From: Gleimia europaea ACS-120-V-Col10b
GTDB taxonomy: Bacteria > Actinomycetota > Actinomycetes > Actinomycetales > Actinomycetaceae
DNA length: 64,000 nt
Assembly: GCF_000411155.1 (NCBI RefSeq)
Contig: NZ_KE150266.1
Location: 1,364,001-1,428,000, forward strand
Direction: 5' to 3'
The position numbers were made by a program, and so were the translations under genes. The stretch's first letter is position 1, and each line of letters begins with the position of its first letter. Below, piece by piece: positions 46,683-56,318 of this stretch. Under the pieces are notes generated by a model. That model worked only from the letters and a program-made list of their open reading frames with translations. It had not been told where the DNA came from and made no database searches.

Positions 46683-47003
46683 CCCAATCTCAAAGAGTTA
46701 CACGCGGGGGATTCAAGTCGGGAAGATTTTGCTTCTGCGGGCTGTGAAAAACTCGCTTTCTTAACAACTCCAAAACCAGGTTATCCACAAGCTCGTGGAA
46801 ACCTTGAAAACTCAATACACAGGTGTGGACAACTTGGTGGATAACCTGTGGATCAACGCCGTGAACGCATTTGAACACGCAGAAAAATCGCCAGGAAATA
46901 ACAGCAAACACGTTAAACAGTGGTGGATATCACGAGGCGTGTTTGGTTTGTTCACACGTGTAATAGGCAAGACGGAATGGCAATGGTGAACAAGGAAGAG
47001 AAT
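46683..47003. other. purQ-purL gap with a cluster of DnaA-box-like sites
   Basis: 321 bases with no plausible gene. They hold TTATCCACA (46781-46789, plus), and on the minus strand TTGTCCACA (46824-46832), TTATCCACC (46836-46844) and TGATCCACA (46847-46855). Two are exact DnaA boxes and two have one mismatch, all within 75 bases. GGTTATCCAC at 46779 and its complement at 46837-46846 form an inverted repeat. Flanks are A/T-rich. No dnaA or dnaN gene is nearby. Confidence 0.6.
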
Positions 47004-49457
47004 ATGGGCGCGCAGACCATCTCTAACGTCATTTTTGAAAACCCTCGCCCAAGTGGGGTGCCCGACACGGTGGAGAACGCGAAAGCGACTCCGAATGAGG
47101 AAATGCCGTGGCACTCGCTTGGTCTTAAAGAAGATGAGTACAACAAGATCGTCGAGTTGCTTGGGCGCCGCCCCACGATCGCGGAGCTTTCCATGTATTC
47201 GGTCATGTGGTCCGAACACTGCTCCTACAAGTCCTCGAAGAAACATTTGAAAGAGCAGTTTGGGTCTAAGACCACCGAGGAGATGGGTAAGAACCTCCTG
47301 GTTGGGATTGGACAGAACGCCGGCGTTGTCGATGTTGGCGACGGTTGGGCTGTCACATTCAAGGTTGAGTCCCACAACCACCCGTCCTATGTTGAGCCCT
47401 ACGAGGGCGCGGCAACGGGCATCGGTGGCTGTGTTCGAGACATTATTTCGATGGGTGCTCGCCCGATCGCGGTGATGGACGGCCTTAACGTTGGTGATCC
47501 CAACCATCCCGACACTGCTCGCGTGGTGCGCGGCGCGGTTGATGGCCTGGCTGGCTACGGCAACGTCTTGGGTGTGCCCGCCATCGGTGGTGAGACCACG
47601 TTTGACCCGTCCTACCAGGGCAATCCGCTGGTAAACGCCGTTTGTGCGGGTGCGGTGCGCCACGAGCATGTGCGTTTGGCCGATGCGAAGACGCCGGGCA
47701 ACATGGTGGTTCTCTTTGGCGCCCGCACGGGTGGTGACGGCATTGGCGGTGCCTCGATCCTCGCCTCTGAATCGTTTGAAGACGACGAGTCGATTGCCCG
47801 GCCCACCGTGCAAGTTGGCGACCCGTACATGGAAAAGCAGATCATCGAGTGCCTCATGGAACTGTTTGACGAGGGCGTGATTGAAGCTATCCAGGATCTT
47901 GGTGCTGCGGGAGTTTCCTGCGCCACCTCGGAACTGTCTTCAAATGGGGGGACGGGTATGCACATTCATCTGGAGAACGTGCTGCTGCGTGACCCCACGT
48001 TGACGGCCGGTGAAATCCTCATGTCGGAATCGCAAGAGCGCATGATGGCAACTGTTGCTCCAGAAAATATGGATGAGTTTTGGCGCATTGCAACCAAGTG
48101 GGGTGTGGAAGGCTCGGTAATTGGTGAGGTCACTGACACGGGCCGCCTCATCATCGACCACTTCGGACACCGCATTGTCGATGTGGATCCGAAGACGGTT
48201 GCCCACGACAGCCCGGTTTACGACCGTCCATACGCCAGGCCCAAGTGGCAGGACGCGCTGCAGACGGACACGTCTGAAAAGCTGGCTCGCCCGGCCTCGG
48301 GTGAGGAAATCGGCGAGCAAATCAAGACGATCATCACCTCTGCCAATGGTGCTTCCAAGAAGTGGATGACCGACCAGTTTGACCACTACACGCTGGGTAA
48401 CACCGCGATGACCGCGCCCGATGACGCGGGCGTTGTGCGTGTAGACGCAAGTACGGATCGCGGTATCGCAATGGCGATCGACTCCAACGGTTGGTTTACT
48501 AAGCTTGATCCGTACGAGGGAGCGAAGCTCGCGCTGGCGGCGGCCTACCGCAACGTGGCGGCCGTGGGAGCGAATCCAATCGCAATCTCGGACGGCCTTA
48601 ACTTCGGTAATCCGGAGGATCCGGACGCGATGTGGCAACTCGTGCAGGCCATGACCGGCCTTGCCGATGGGTGTAAGCAGATGGGCATTCCGGTGACCGG
48701 CGGTAACGTGTCGCTCTACAACTCCTCTGGCACGCAGATGAGCCAACCCGACTCGTCAATCAACCCCACGCCGATGGTTGTCATGCTGGGCGTAATCGAC
48801 GATGTGAAGCGCGCTCGCCCGTCCGGCTGGTTTGAGCAGGGCATGGCAATCTACTTGCTGGGCGACACTGCGGAAGAGTTGGACGCTTCGGCGTGGGCAC
48901 GCGACGTGCACGGCCATTTCGGCGGCCTTCCCCCCAAGGTGGACTTGGACGCAGAAATGGCGCTTGGCCGCGTCATCCACGCCCTCGTGAACACTGATGG
49001 CCCGGATGGTCAGCCGCTGATTCACGCCGCACACGACGTGGCAGAAGGAGGCCTTGCGCAGGCGCTTGTGGAGATGGCAACGCGTCGCGGGATCGGTGCC
49101 AACATCGACCTGTCCGCGTATGTCAAGGCGCAGAAGATCAGCGACTTCGTGGCGCTGTTCTCCGAATCCACTGGCCGCATGGTGGTTGCACTTCCCGAGG
49201 GCGCAGTTCCAGCTCTCACCGCCGCTGCGCAAGCCGAGGGAGTCAGCTGCACACGCATCGGCCTTTCGGGAGGCACGTTGCTTACCATCTCGGGCTTTGA
49301 CCAGCTGGGGGATGCGGGCGGTTTTGATGCACAGGTGCTTGCTGAGGTTTCGGGCGAGAGTATTCCCGAGGGCGCCTGCCAGTCCCGTCCACTCGTGTTC
49401 CGGGTGCGTGAGCTTGCCGAGCAGATGGGCGCGGTGATCCCGGGTCTATTCGCCTAA
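47004..49457 (+). CDS. purL: FGAM synthase subunit PurL (small type)
   Basis: Synthase subunit that uses ATP and ammonia to convert FGAR to FGAM. From the ATG at 47004 (AAGGAAG upstream) the protein has ~817 residues, somewhat longer than the ~750 usual for the small PurL that works with separate PurQ and PurS. It lacks the fused glutaminase of the large form. Motifs include MYSVMWSEHCSYKSSK (~64-79), FKVESHNHPSYVEPYEGAATG, GARPIAVMD, the P-loop-like GARTGGDGIGGAS, GDPYMEKQ and HDVAEGGLAQAL. Upstream in-frame starts exist at 46920, 46977 and 46983 but are less supported. Confidence 0.95.
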   Translation: MGAQTISNVIFENPRPSGVPDTVENAKATPNEEMPWHSLGLKEDEYNKIVELLGRRPTIAELSMYSVMWSEHCSYKSSKKHLKEQFGSKTTEEMGKNLLVGIGQNAGVVDVGDGWAVTFKVESHNHPSYVEPYEGAATGIGGCVRDIISMGARPIAVMDGLNVGDPNHPDTARVVRGAVDGLAGYGNVLGVPAIGGETTFDPSYQGNPLVNAVCAGAVRHEHVRLADAKTPGNMVVLFGARTGGDGIGGASILASESFEDDESIARPTVQVGDPYMEKQIIECLMELFDEGVIEAIQDLGAAGVSCATSELSSNGGTGMHIHLENVLLRDPTLTAGEILMSESQERMMATVAPENMDEFWRIATKWGVEGSVIGEVTDTGRLIIDHFGHRIVDVDPKTVAHDSPVYDRPYARPKWQDALQTDTSEKLARPASGEEIGEQIKTIITSANGASKKWMTDQFDHYTLGNTAMTAPDDAGVVRVDASTDRGIAMAIDSNGWFTKLDPYEGAKLALAAAYRNVAAVGANPIAISDGLNFGNPEDPDAMWQLVQAMTGLADGCKQMGIPVTGGNVSLYNSSGTQMSQPDSSINPTPMVVMLGVIDDVKRARPSGWFEQGMAIYLLGDTAEELDASAWARDVHGHFGGLPPKVDLDAEMALGRVIHALVNTDGPDGQPLIHAAHDVAEGGLAQALVEMATRRGIGANIDLSAYVKAQKISDFVALFSESTGRMVVALPEGAVPALTAAAQAEGVSCTRIGLSGGTLLTISGFDQLGDAGGFDAQVLAEVSGESIPEGACQSRPLVFRVRELAEQMGAVIPGLFA

Positions 49458-49476
49458 CCGGTTGAACCTACAAGAG

Positions 49477-49508
49477 AGGGGGTCTGTGGCTTTTGCCGCA
49501 GGCCCCCT
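49477..49508 (+). terminator. Terminator after purL
   Basis: 14-bp stem AGGGGGTCTGTGGC / GCCGCAGGCCCCCT with two G-T pairs and a TTTT loop. Confidence 0.75.
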
Positions 49509-49682
49509 TAGGTCGACCGGTTCCGCAGAACTAAGCTGACAACTTTTCTTCGCGGCGGCCCGAACCTAGAACCAGTATTTATGACTGCGCCGCCGAGTGC
49601 AAAATTTTTCGCAGTTTTTGGGTGCTTTCACCCGGGTGCATTATCAACGCGGGTTTGCAAACTATCTGCGGGTGCCCGGCGA

Positions 49683-49688
49683 TACTAT
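49683..49688 (+). promoter_or_regulatory. -10 hexamer of a probable leaderless DUF853 mRNA
   Basis: TACTAT ends exactly 6 nt before the ATG at 49695 and no ribosome site is present, supporting that start over the longer frame from 49581. Confidence 0.45.
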
Positions 49689-49694
49689 GAACGC

Positions 49695-51440
49695 ATGAGT
49701 GACATGCCAGATCTTGAAGCATTGAAGAAGGCGGCCGAGGCCGCCGCTGAGCAGGCCGCTGCCGCCCAAGCGGAGCTTGAAGCCGCGATGATAGCCGCTG
49801 TTGCGGATGATTCCGTCATCGGCCAGATTGCCAGTGGTTACCGGTTTGAGGGCGAAACCTTGCCGCTTGGTGTTGCGCTAGACGAGGGGCAGGCGGTGCC
49901 GGCCGCCAAAGTGGGATTGCCGTTGGAGATGATGAACCGGCACGGCCTCGTTGCTGGAGCTACAGGAACGGGCAAGACGCGAACGTTGCAGCTGATGGCG
50001 GAAGGGCTGTCTGATGCGGGCGTGCCCTCGTTCGTGATGGACATTAAGGGGGATCTGACGGGTTTGCTGGAACCGGGCGCCTCGTCAGAAAAACTCCTTG
50101 AACGCACGGAGGCGCTGGGTCAAGAATGGAAGGCAAAATCATTCCCCGTGGAGCTTTACAAGCTTGGTGAGGGCGGGGTTGGTATACCGATCCGCACGTC
50201 GTTGTCAGATTTTGGGCCGCTGTTACTCGCCCGCGTGCTGGATCTGAATGAGACGCAAGAGTCTGCCCTGCAACTGATTTTCCACTGGGCGGACACACAA
50301 CGCCTGGCCCTCATTGACATGAAAGATCTGCGCTCTGTTGTGGGCTACCTAACGGGGGAGGGCAAGGAAGAACTCAAGACGATTGGCGGTATTTCTCCAG
50401 CAACAGCCGGAGTGATCCTGCGTAAGGTTGCTGCCCTGGAGGCTCAGGGCGGTGATGTGTTCTTTGGCGAGCCGGCTTTCGACACCTCAGACTTACTTGA
50501 AACCAGGGGAGGGGCAGGCGTCATTTCTGTGCTGGAGCTTCCTAACGTGCACGACCAGCCGGCGCTGTTCTCCACGTTCGTGATGTGGTTGCTCGCCTCC
50601 TTGTTCCAGACTTTGCCGGAGGTGGGGGATCAAGAGAAACCAAAGCTCGTGTTCTTCTTTGACGAGGCTCACCTGCTGTTTAACGGGGCTTCAAAAGCCT
50701 TCCTGGCCGAGGTTGTGAAAACCGTTCGGTTGGTGCGCTCAAAGGGCGTGGGTATCTTTTTCGTTACGCAAACCCCCAAGGACGTTCCCGAGGACGTCCT
50801 GGCTCAACTGGGGGCCCGCGTGCAGCACGCGTTGCGCGCGTTCACGCCTACGGATGCGAAGAAGTTGAAAGAGACGGTTTCTACGTTCCCAACTTCCCCA
50901 TTTGATCTGGGGCAGATCCTCACTTCGTTAGGAACTGGCGAGGCCGTGGTGACGGTGTTGGATCGGAAGGGGCGGCCAACTCCGGTTGCTCCCACGCGCT
51001 TGTACGCGCCGGCGGCGAATATGGGGGAGGCGAGCCCCGCTTTGGTGCAGCAGAATGTGGCGTCTTCGCCAAATCTGGCTAAGTACCAGGATGCGGTGGA
51101 TCCCGAATCTGCTTTCGAGCTACTTGAAGAACGTTTGGAGGCCGAAGCGCGAGCCCGTGAGGAAGAGGAACAAAGGGCGGAAGAGCAAAAGGCGCTCGAC
51201 GCCAAGGCGAAGGAGCTGGAAAAGGAGCTTGCTCGCCAGGCAAAAGAGCGAGAGAAAGAGTTGGAGCGCGAAGCGAAAGCGCGAGAGCGAGAATATGAGA
51301 AGGCCCAGCGTGAAGCGGAGCGAGCGGCACGGGCAGAGCAGGCGCGGCGCGAGCGTTTTGCTGACGACCTCATGCGCACGGCCGGCCGCACCCTAACCAG
51401 GGAAATCACCCGCACTCTTTTTGGCACGCGCAGACGCTAA
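49695..51440 (+). CDS. HerA-like ATPase (DUF853)
   Basis: Member of the HerA/FtsK-like P-loop ATPases of the DUF853 group; members are presumed DNA translocases or helicase-like motors, with no firm role known. From the ATG at 49695 the protein has ~581 residues. It has an N-terminal short coiled coil (~5-35), Walker A GATGTGKTRT (~88-97), FVMDIKGDLTGLL (~112-124), Walker B VFFFDEAHLLF (~317-327), and the arginine-finger region with FVTQTPKDVPEDVLAQLG. A long, highly charged C-terminal coiled coil (~465-560, E/K/R/A-rich) ends in a basic tail. The longer frame starting at 49581 is discounted. Confidence 0.88.
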   Translation: MSDMPDLEALKKAAEAAAEQAAAAQAELEAAMIAAVADDSVIGQIASGYRFEGETLPLGVALDEGQAVPAAKVGLPLEMMNRHGLVAGATGTGKTRTLQLMAEGLSDAGVPSFVMDIKGDLTGLLEPGASSEKLLERTEALGQEWKAKSFPVELYKLGEGGVGIPIRTSLSDFGPLLLARVLDLNETQESALQLIFHWADTQRLALIDMKDLRSVVGYLTGEGKEELKTIGGISPATAGVILRKVAALEAQGGDVFFGEPAFDTSDLLETRGGAGVISVLELPNVHDQPALFSTFVMWLLASLFQTLPEVGDQEKPKLVFFFDEAHLLFNGASKAFLAEVVKTVRLVRSKGVGIFFVTQTPKDVPEDVLAQLGARVQHALRAFTPTDAKKLKETVSTFPTSPFDLGQILTSLGTGEAVVTVLDRKGRPTPVAPTRLYAPAANMGEASPALVQQNVASSPNLAKYQDAVDPESAFELLEERLEAEARAREEEEQRAEEQKALDAKAKELEKELARQAKEREKELEREAKAREREYEKAQREAERAARAEQARRERFADDLMRTAGRTLTREITRTLFGTRRR

Positions 51441-51625
51441 CCTGGAGGCGCGGACGGCGGATTAGTGTTTGGATTGACGCTGAAGTCGGTGACCTGGCCA
51501 ATCACAATAATGTTGTCACCGTCGTCGTAGGTTGCCCACGGCGTGCCCGTGAAGTAGGAAGATTTGTGCGCAGGGGTAACGCATACCACTATCGGAAAAT
51601 GAGAAGAGGAGCGCAGAAGTTTCTA
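51437..51625 (-). pseudogene. Possible remnant of a protein-coding gene, minus strand
   Basis: A frame without a start codon is open for ~60 codons on the minus strand and ends in a stop overlapping the DUF853 stop. Its translation includes FPIVVCVTPAH, YFTGTPWATYDDGDNIIVIG and QVTDFSVNP, which reads like the end of a folded protein rather than random sequence. The family is not recognised; a flavin-reductase-like or secreted protein tail is possible. A TAG lies just upstream of it, and no start with a ribosome site is visible. Confidence 0.3.
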
Positions 51626-51630
51626 AGTGA

Positions 51631-53064
<1,434 letters not shown>

Positions 53065-53089
53065 GTAATCGAACAAATTCGATAAGCTG

Positions 53090-53116
53090 AAAAGCGTGGC
53101 CTTGGCCACGCTTTTT
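53090..53116 (+). terminator. Terminator after gdhA
   Basis: 12-bp perfect stem AAAAGCGTGGCC / GGCCACGCTTTT with a TT loop and a T run. Confidence 0.88.
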
Positions 53117-53130
53117 ACTTTGGAGGAAGC

Positions 53131-53484
53131 ATGCGCCAAATCGATGACGCGAAAGGCCTGGAGGCAGTGAACCAGTGGAGCGAGGGCGAAGCTGCGCGTC
53201 CCGTGGTTGCACTGGCAACCCGTTGGAGCCTGGGCAAACTAGAGAAGCTGCTTCCCGGCCACGCCGTGGAGGTGCGCGTGCCCCCGTTTGGGGCGGTGCA
53301 AATCCTGGGTGGAACCACGCATCGGCGCGGCACCCCGCCGGCGGTAGTGGAAATGAATGCCCACACCTGGCTTGAGCTAGTGACGGGAAGTGTGCAGTGG
53401 AGCGACGCCTGCGAAAATGGGGATATCACGGCTTCTGGACAACGCGCAGACCTGTCTGAACACTTCCCCCTTATCGGCTTCTAA
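53131..53484 (+). CDS. Sterol-carrier-family protein of actinobacteria
   Basis: Small cytoplasmic protein (117 residues) of an actinobacterial family annotated as sterol carrier-like; function unknown. The family pattern is clear: ARPVVALATRWSLGKLEKLLPG, then VEVRVPPFGAVQILGG, HRRGTPPAVVEMNAHTWLELVTG, and the closing SGQRADLSEHFPL. This recalls the SCP-2 fold with a hydrophobic cavity. It often lies near purine genes in relatives, which fits its place soon after purL. GGAGG precedes the ATG. Confidence 0.8.
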   Translation: MRQIDDAKGLEAVNQWSEGEAARPVVALATRWSLGKLEKLLPGHAVEVRVPPFGAVQILGGTTHRRGTPPAVVEMNAHTWLELVTGSVQWSDACENGDITASGQRADLSEHFPLIGF

Positions 53485-53590
53485 TGCCGGCAGACGCGGT
53501 GAATGCGCTCGCGGCGTAAGCCACGGATAGGCCCGCGCAAACCTGCTCACGCGTTTAGCGGGGCGCACCTTAGTTGGAGGTTGGAGTCGG

Positions 53591-55264
53591 CTAACCGTTA
53601 ATGTCTAGCGCCTTGCGCACGCGGTAGCGCGCATCGCCCTGATCCCACGCGCCCAGCACGGCTACAGCGGCCGCCTGACACTGCTCCAGGGTGAACTGTG
53701 AAAGCTGCGCGCCAACAGCCTGCAATGCCGAGGGAGATATGGAAAGCGACGTGACGCCCATGCCGATCAGTACAACCGCAAGCAGTGGGTCAGCAGCGGC
53801 CTCGCCGCAAACACTCACGGGCGTGCCCGTCTGCTTGCCTGCCTGCGCAATCTGATTGATGAGGGCGAGTGCGGCGGGCTGCCACGGATCCGAATACTCA
53901 GCGAGGTCGGGCGATAGCCGGTCGGCCGCCATCGTGTACTGCGTGAGGTCGTTTGTGCCAATGGAGACGAAATCGACGAGCTCCATGAACTGCTGCGCCA
54001 GGATCGCGGTGGAGGGAACTTCTACCATAATGCCAGGAATCATGCCGCGCTCACGCACCAGGCTTGCAAACCATTCCGCTTCGGGCAGAGTGGAGACCAT
54101 GGGTGCCATGACCCACGTTTTGTCATGCCCGTGAATCTTTGCCGCTGCTGCGATGGCATCAAGCTGGTGAGGAAGCAGGTCGGGGTAGTGACCGGATGTG
54201 CGCAAGCCGCGCACGCCGAGCGCAGGGTTTGCCTCCTCATGCAAAGTCGCGTAGGGGACGGGCTTATCCGAACCCGCGTCCAGCGTGCGAACAACAACCT
54301 TGCTGGTTGGGAATGCAGCAAATGCGGGCTCGTAAACCTGGCGTTGCGCCTCAATGGAAGGTTCGGACTGCGAGTCCAGGAAGCATAGTTCGGTGCGAAG
54401 CAAGCCAATACCTTGGGCTCCCACGCTGGCGGCCTCCTGCGCGCTCTCCCCATCGCGCACATTTGCGAGCAGCTCAATGCGGGTGCCGTCTGCAAGCCGT
54501 CCCGGGCCTTCCCACTGTTCAATCAGCTCACGTCGCTTGTGGTCTTCCTCCAGCTGGCCTTTAGCTTCTTCGGCGGTAACGCCAACCTGGATGGTGCCGG
54601 CGCGCCCGTCTATCAGCACGTATTCGTCCTCGGCAATGTTGGAAATATGACGGGCTGCAACGATGCAGGGAATGCCGAGTTGGCGGGCAATGATTGACGT
54701 GTGCGAGGTGGGTCCGCCCAGTTCGGTGACAAGGGCGAGGAACATGTCCGGGTCAAGTCCGGCGGTGTCTGCGGGGCTGAGGTCGTCAGCGAAGAGGACT
54801 ACGGGGTGATCCGGCTTGGGAACGCCTGGTTCGGGCCGGCCTTCCAGGTGTGCGATCACGCGGTCACGCACGTCGCGCAAATCCGTGGTGCGTTGCGCCA
54901 TGATGCCGCCCTGGCGTTCGAAGATGGTGACGAATTCTTCGGTTGCCTCCGTGGTGGCCTGAACGGGTGGAATACCGCGCGCAATGCGCTTCTTGACGCC
55001 CTTGCGCCAGGCCGGGTCGCTTGCCATGGACGCGCTCACTTCAAGCAGGGCGCAGGCATGGCCGGTAGCTTTCGAAGCGCGCGTGCGCAGGCTATTGACT
55101 ACCGCATCTGCGGCGTCGTCAAACTGGGTCATTGCCGCTGGGCGTTCATGTTCGGGAAGGTCGGGTGCGTTGAGGGCAGGAATACTCGGCCTGCGCGTCC
55201 ACGCCACAGGAGCATACGCGATGCCGTCCACAACGGGCGTTCCATATACAATTGACTGTTCCAC
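53591..55264 (-). CDS. ptsI: PTS enzyme I (PEP-protein phosphotransferase)
   Basis: First protein of the sugar phosphotransferase system: takes phosphate from PEP and gives it to HPr. From the GTG at 55264 it has 557 residues and the phosphohistidine in GGPTSHTSIIARQLGIPC is H188, matching the usual numbering (H189 in E. coli) and supporting this start over the longer frame from 55339. The C-terminal PEP-binding barrel has GIGLLRTELCFL, VRTLDAGSDKP, FVSIGTNDLTQYTMAADR and the final SVCGEAAADP with the catalytic cysteine. AAAGG precedes the GTG. It is divergent from ptsH. Confidence 0.95.
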   Translation of the reverse strand: MEQSIVYGTPVVDGIAYAPVAWTRRPSIPALNAPDLPEHERPAAMTQFDDAADAVVNSLRTRASKATGHACALLEVSASMASDPAWRKGVKKRIARGIPPVQATTEATEEFVTIFERQGGIMAQRTTDLRDVRDRVIAHLEGRPEPGVPKPDHPVVLFADDLSPADTAGLDPDMFLALVTELGGPTSHTSIIARQLGIPCIVAARHISNIAEDEYVLIDGRAGTIQVGVTAEEAKGQLEEDHKRRELIEQWEGPGRLADGTRIELLANVRDGESAQEAASVGAQGIGLLRTELCFLDSQSEPSIEAQRQVYEPAFAAFPTSKVVVRTLDAGSDKPVPYATLHEEANPALGVRGLRTSGHYPDLLPHQLDAIAAAAKIHGHDKTWVMAPMVSTLPEAEWFASLVRERGMIPGIMVEVPSTAILAQQFMELVDFVSIGTNDLTQYTMAADRLSPDLAEYSDPWQPAALALINQIAQAGKQTGTPVSVCGEAAADPLLAVVLIGMGVTSLSISPSALQAVGAQLSQFTLEQCQAAAVAVLGAWDQGDARYRVRKALDING

Positions 55265-55435
55265 GAGGGTCACCTTTGTTAAATCTCCGCAATATTTTAA
55301 CAATACTCGAGTGGCGCTCATCCGGCGACGATCCTTCATGCACGCAGTCTTTTGTTATCAATCGCACTGAGTTGAGCGGGTAGTAACGGCTGGTTTTGTG
55401 AGAATGTAGAGGGGGCGAGCTCGCAAGGAGGCGAA

Positions 55436-55693
55436 ATGTATACGCAGACAGTACGGGTAGGTTCCGAAGTGGGGCTACATGCCCGTCCAGCGGCTCTGAT
55501 CGCTCGCAAAGCTCAAGAGTTTGAGGCCGCAGTTTTTGTAACTCTCGGTGATGAAACAGTCGAGGCTACATCCGGACTAATGATCATGACTTTGGGGGCT
55601 CAATATGGTGACGAAGTCGTGATCTCTTCTGAGGAGGAAGATGCTGTAAGGCAGGTTTCGAAACTTGTTGCGCAGGCGATAACGCCGCTGTAG
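55436..55693 (+). CDS. ptsH: Phosphocarrier protein HPr
   Basis: Small PTS phosphocarrier between enzyme I and the sugar-specific enzymes. The 85-residue protein has the active H15 in GLHARPAA and S46 in EATSGLMIMTLGA, at the position phosphorylated by HPr kinase in firmicutes; whether such a kinase exists here is unknown. AAGGAGG precedes the ATG. Unlike the common ptsHI operon, the genes are divergent. No EII component lies in the window. Confidence 0.94.
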   Translation: MYTQTVRVGSEVGLHARPAALIARKAQEFEAAVFVTLGDETVEATSGLMIMTLGAQYGDEVVISSEEEDAVRQVSKLVAQAITPL

Positions 55694-55710
55694 TCGGATG
55701 CTGGAATGGT

Positions 55711-55737
55711 AAAAAGCCCGCAGACGCGGGCTTTTTT
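55711..55737 (+). terminator. Terminator after ptsH
   Basis: 11-bp stem AAAAAGCCCGC / GCGGGCTTTTT with an AGAC loop and T run. Confidence 0.9.
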
Positions 55738-55775
55738 GGTGCCTTGGTAAGGCAGGTTGGTATCTGAGTTGAACC

Positions 55776-56027
55776 CTACGCTTCGCTGATGCGCGGGCCG
55801 AAGAATTTCTTGGTGCCTTTCAGCGCGTAGCGGCGCGTAACGGCAACGAGTACGCCGGAGATGACGGCAAACGCGATGAGCTCAGCGAACCTTGCCTGGT
55901 CTTCGTCCTCGCCCTGCGGGGAGGGGTGCCCGGTGACGAGCTTCCAGCCCTGGTCAACTACCTTGTTTGCTACGAGTCCGGATAGCGCTAGCGCGCCAGC
56001 GCTTGCGAGCTTGTATGGAACGTCCAC
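55776..56027 (-). CDS. DUF4235 membrane protein
   Basis: Small actinobacterial membrane protein of unknown function, 83 residues. The family layout is visible: a first hydrophobic helix containing ALALSGLVANKVVDQGWKLVTG (~8-33, read in overlapping parts), a short polar loop rich in D and E (~36-46), and a second membrane helix (AVISGVLVAVTRRYALKG, ~54-72) ending in basic residues. The GTG start follows GGGGTAAC. It converges on ptsH across a terminator. Confidence 0.75.
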   Translation of the reverse strand: MDVPYKLASAGALALSGLVANKVVDQGWKLVTGHPSPQGEDEDQARFAELIAFAVISGVLVAVTRRYALKGTKKFFGPRISEA

Positions 56028-56163
56028 GGATTGTTACCCCAATCTTGAAAGTAATGGCTTTTGTATCCATCATGCCTAGTTTTTGCCTGCCCCGCCAGAT
56101 TTTGAGCTCATTGGGTGGGCAAGAATTAGATTGGATACGGCAGACAAGGTAGGCTCGTAACTG

Positions 56164-56246
56164 CGACAGGGGAGCGGTATTCCGCTGAGAGTGCGCGTTG
56201 CGCAGACCCTCGAACCTGACGGTTAGCACCGGCGTAGGAAGTCGAG
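56164..56246 (+). promoter_or_regulatory. TPP (thiamine pyrophosphate) riboswitch
   Basis: The conserved THI-element blocks are present in order: an outer strand GGGGAGCGG, then CCGCTGAGAG with the CUGAGA core, a short variable hairpin (TGCGCGTTGCGCA), ACCCTCGAACCTGA, and the second arm CGGTTAGCACCGGCGTAGGAAG. It lies ~70 nt upstream of the thiamine-binding protein gene. TPP binding is expected to shut down the importer operon; whether it acts on transcription or translation cannot be decided from the sequence. Confidence 0.93.
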
Positions 56247-56318
56247 TTCTCTAAACGCACTATAGGTGCGATTCTCCTGCACGCGACTGAACCGTACACG
56301 ATTTGTGAGGAGAAGTTA

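Noticed and set aside
46683-47003. Chromosomal replication origin
   Set aside because: DnaA boxes are present but dnaA, dnaN and other origin genes are absent, and the flanks are purine genes on one strand.
46812-47813. 333-codon minus-strand frame opposite purL
   Set aside because: Shadow of purL on the other strand; composition and lack of a ribosome site show it is a by-product of purL codon use. The same applies to long frames opposite malG/purA (38191-38946), pckG (41367-42194), malE (34887-35735) and thiB/thiP (57096-57863).
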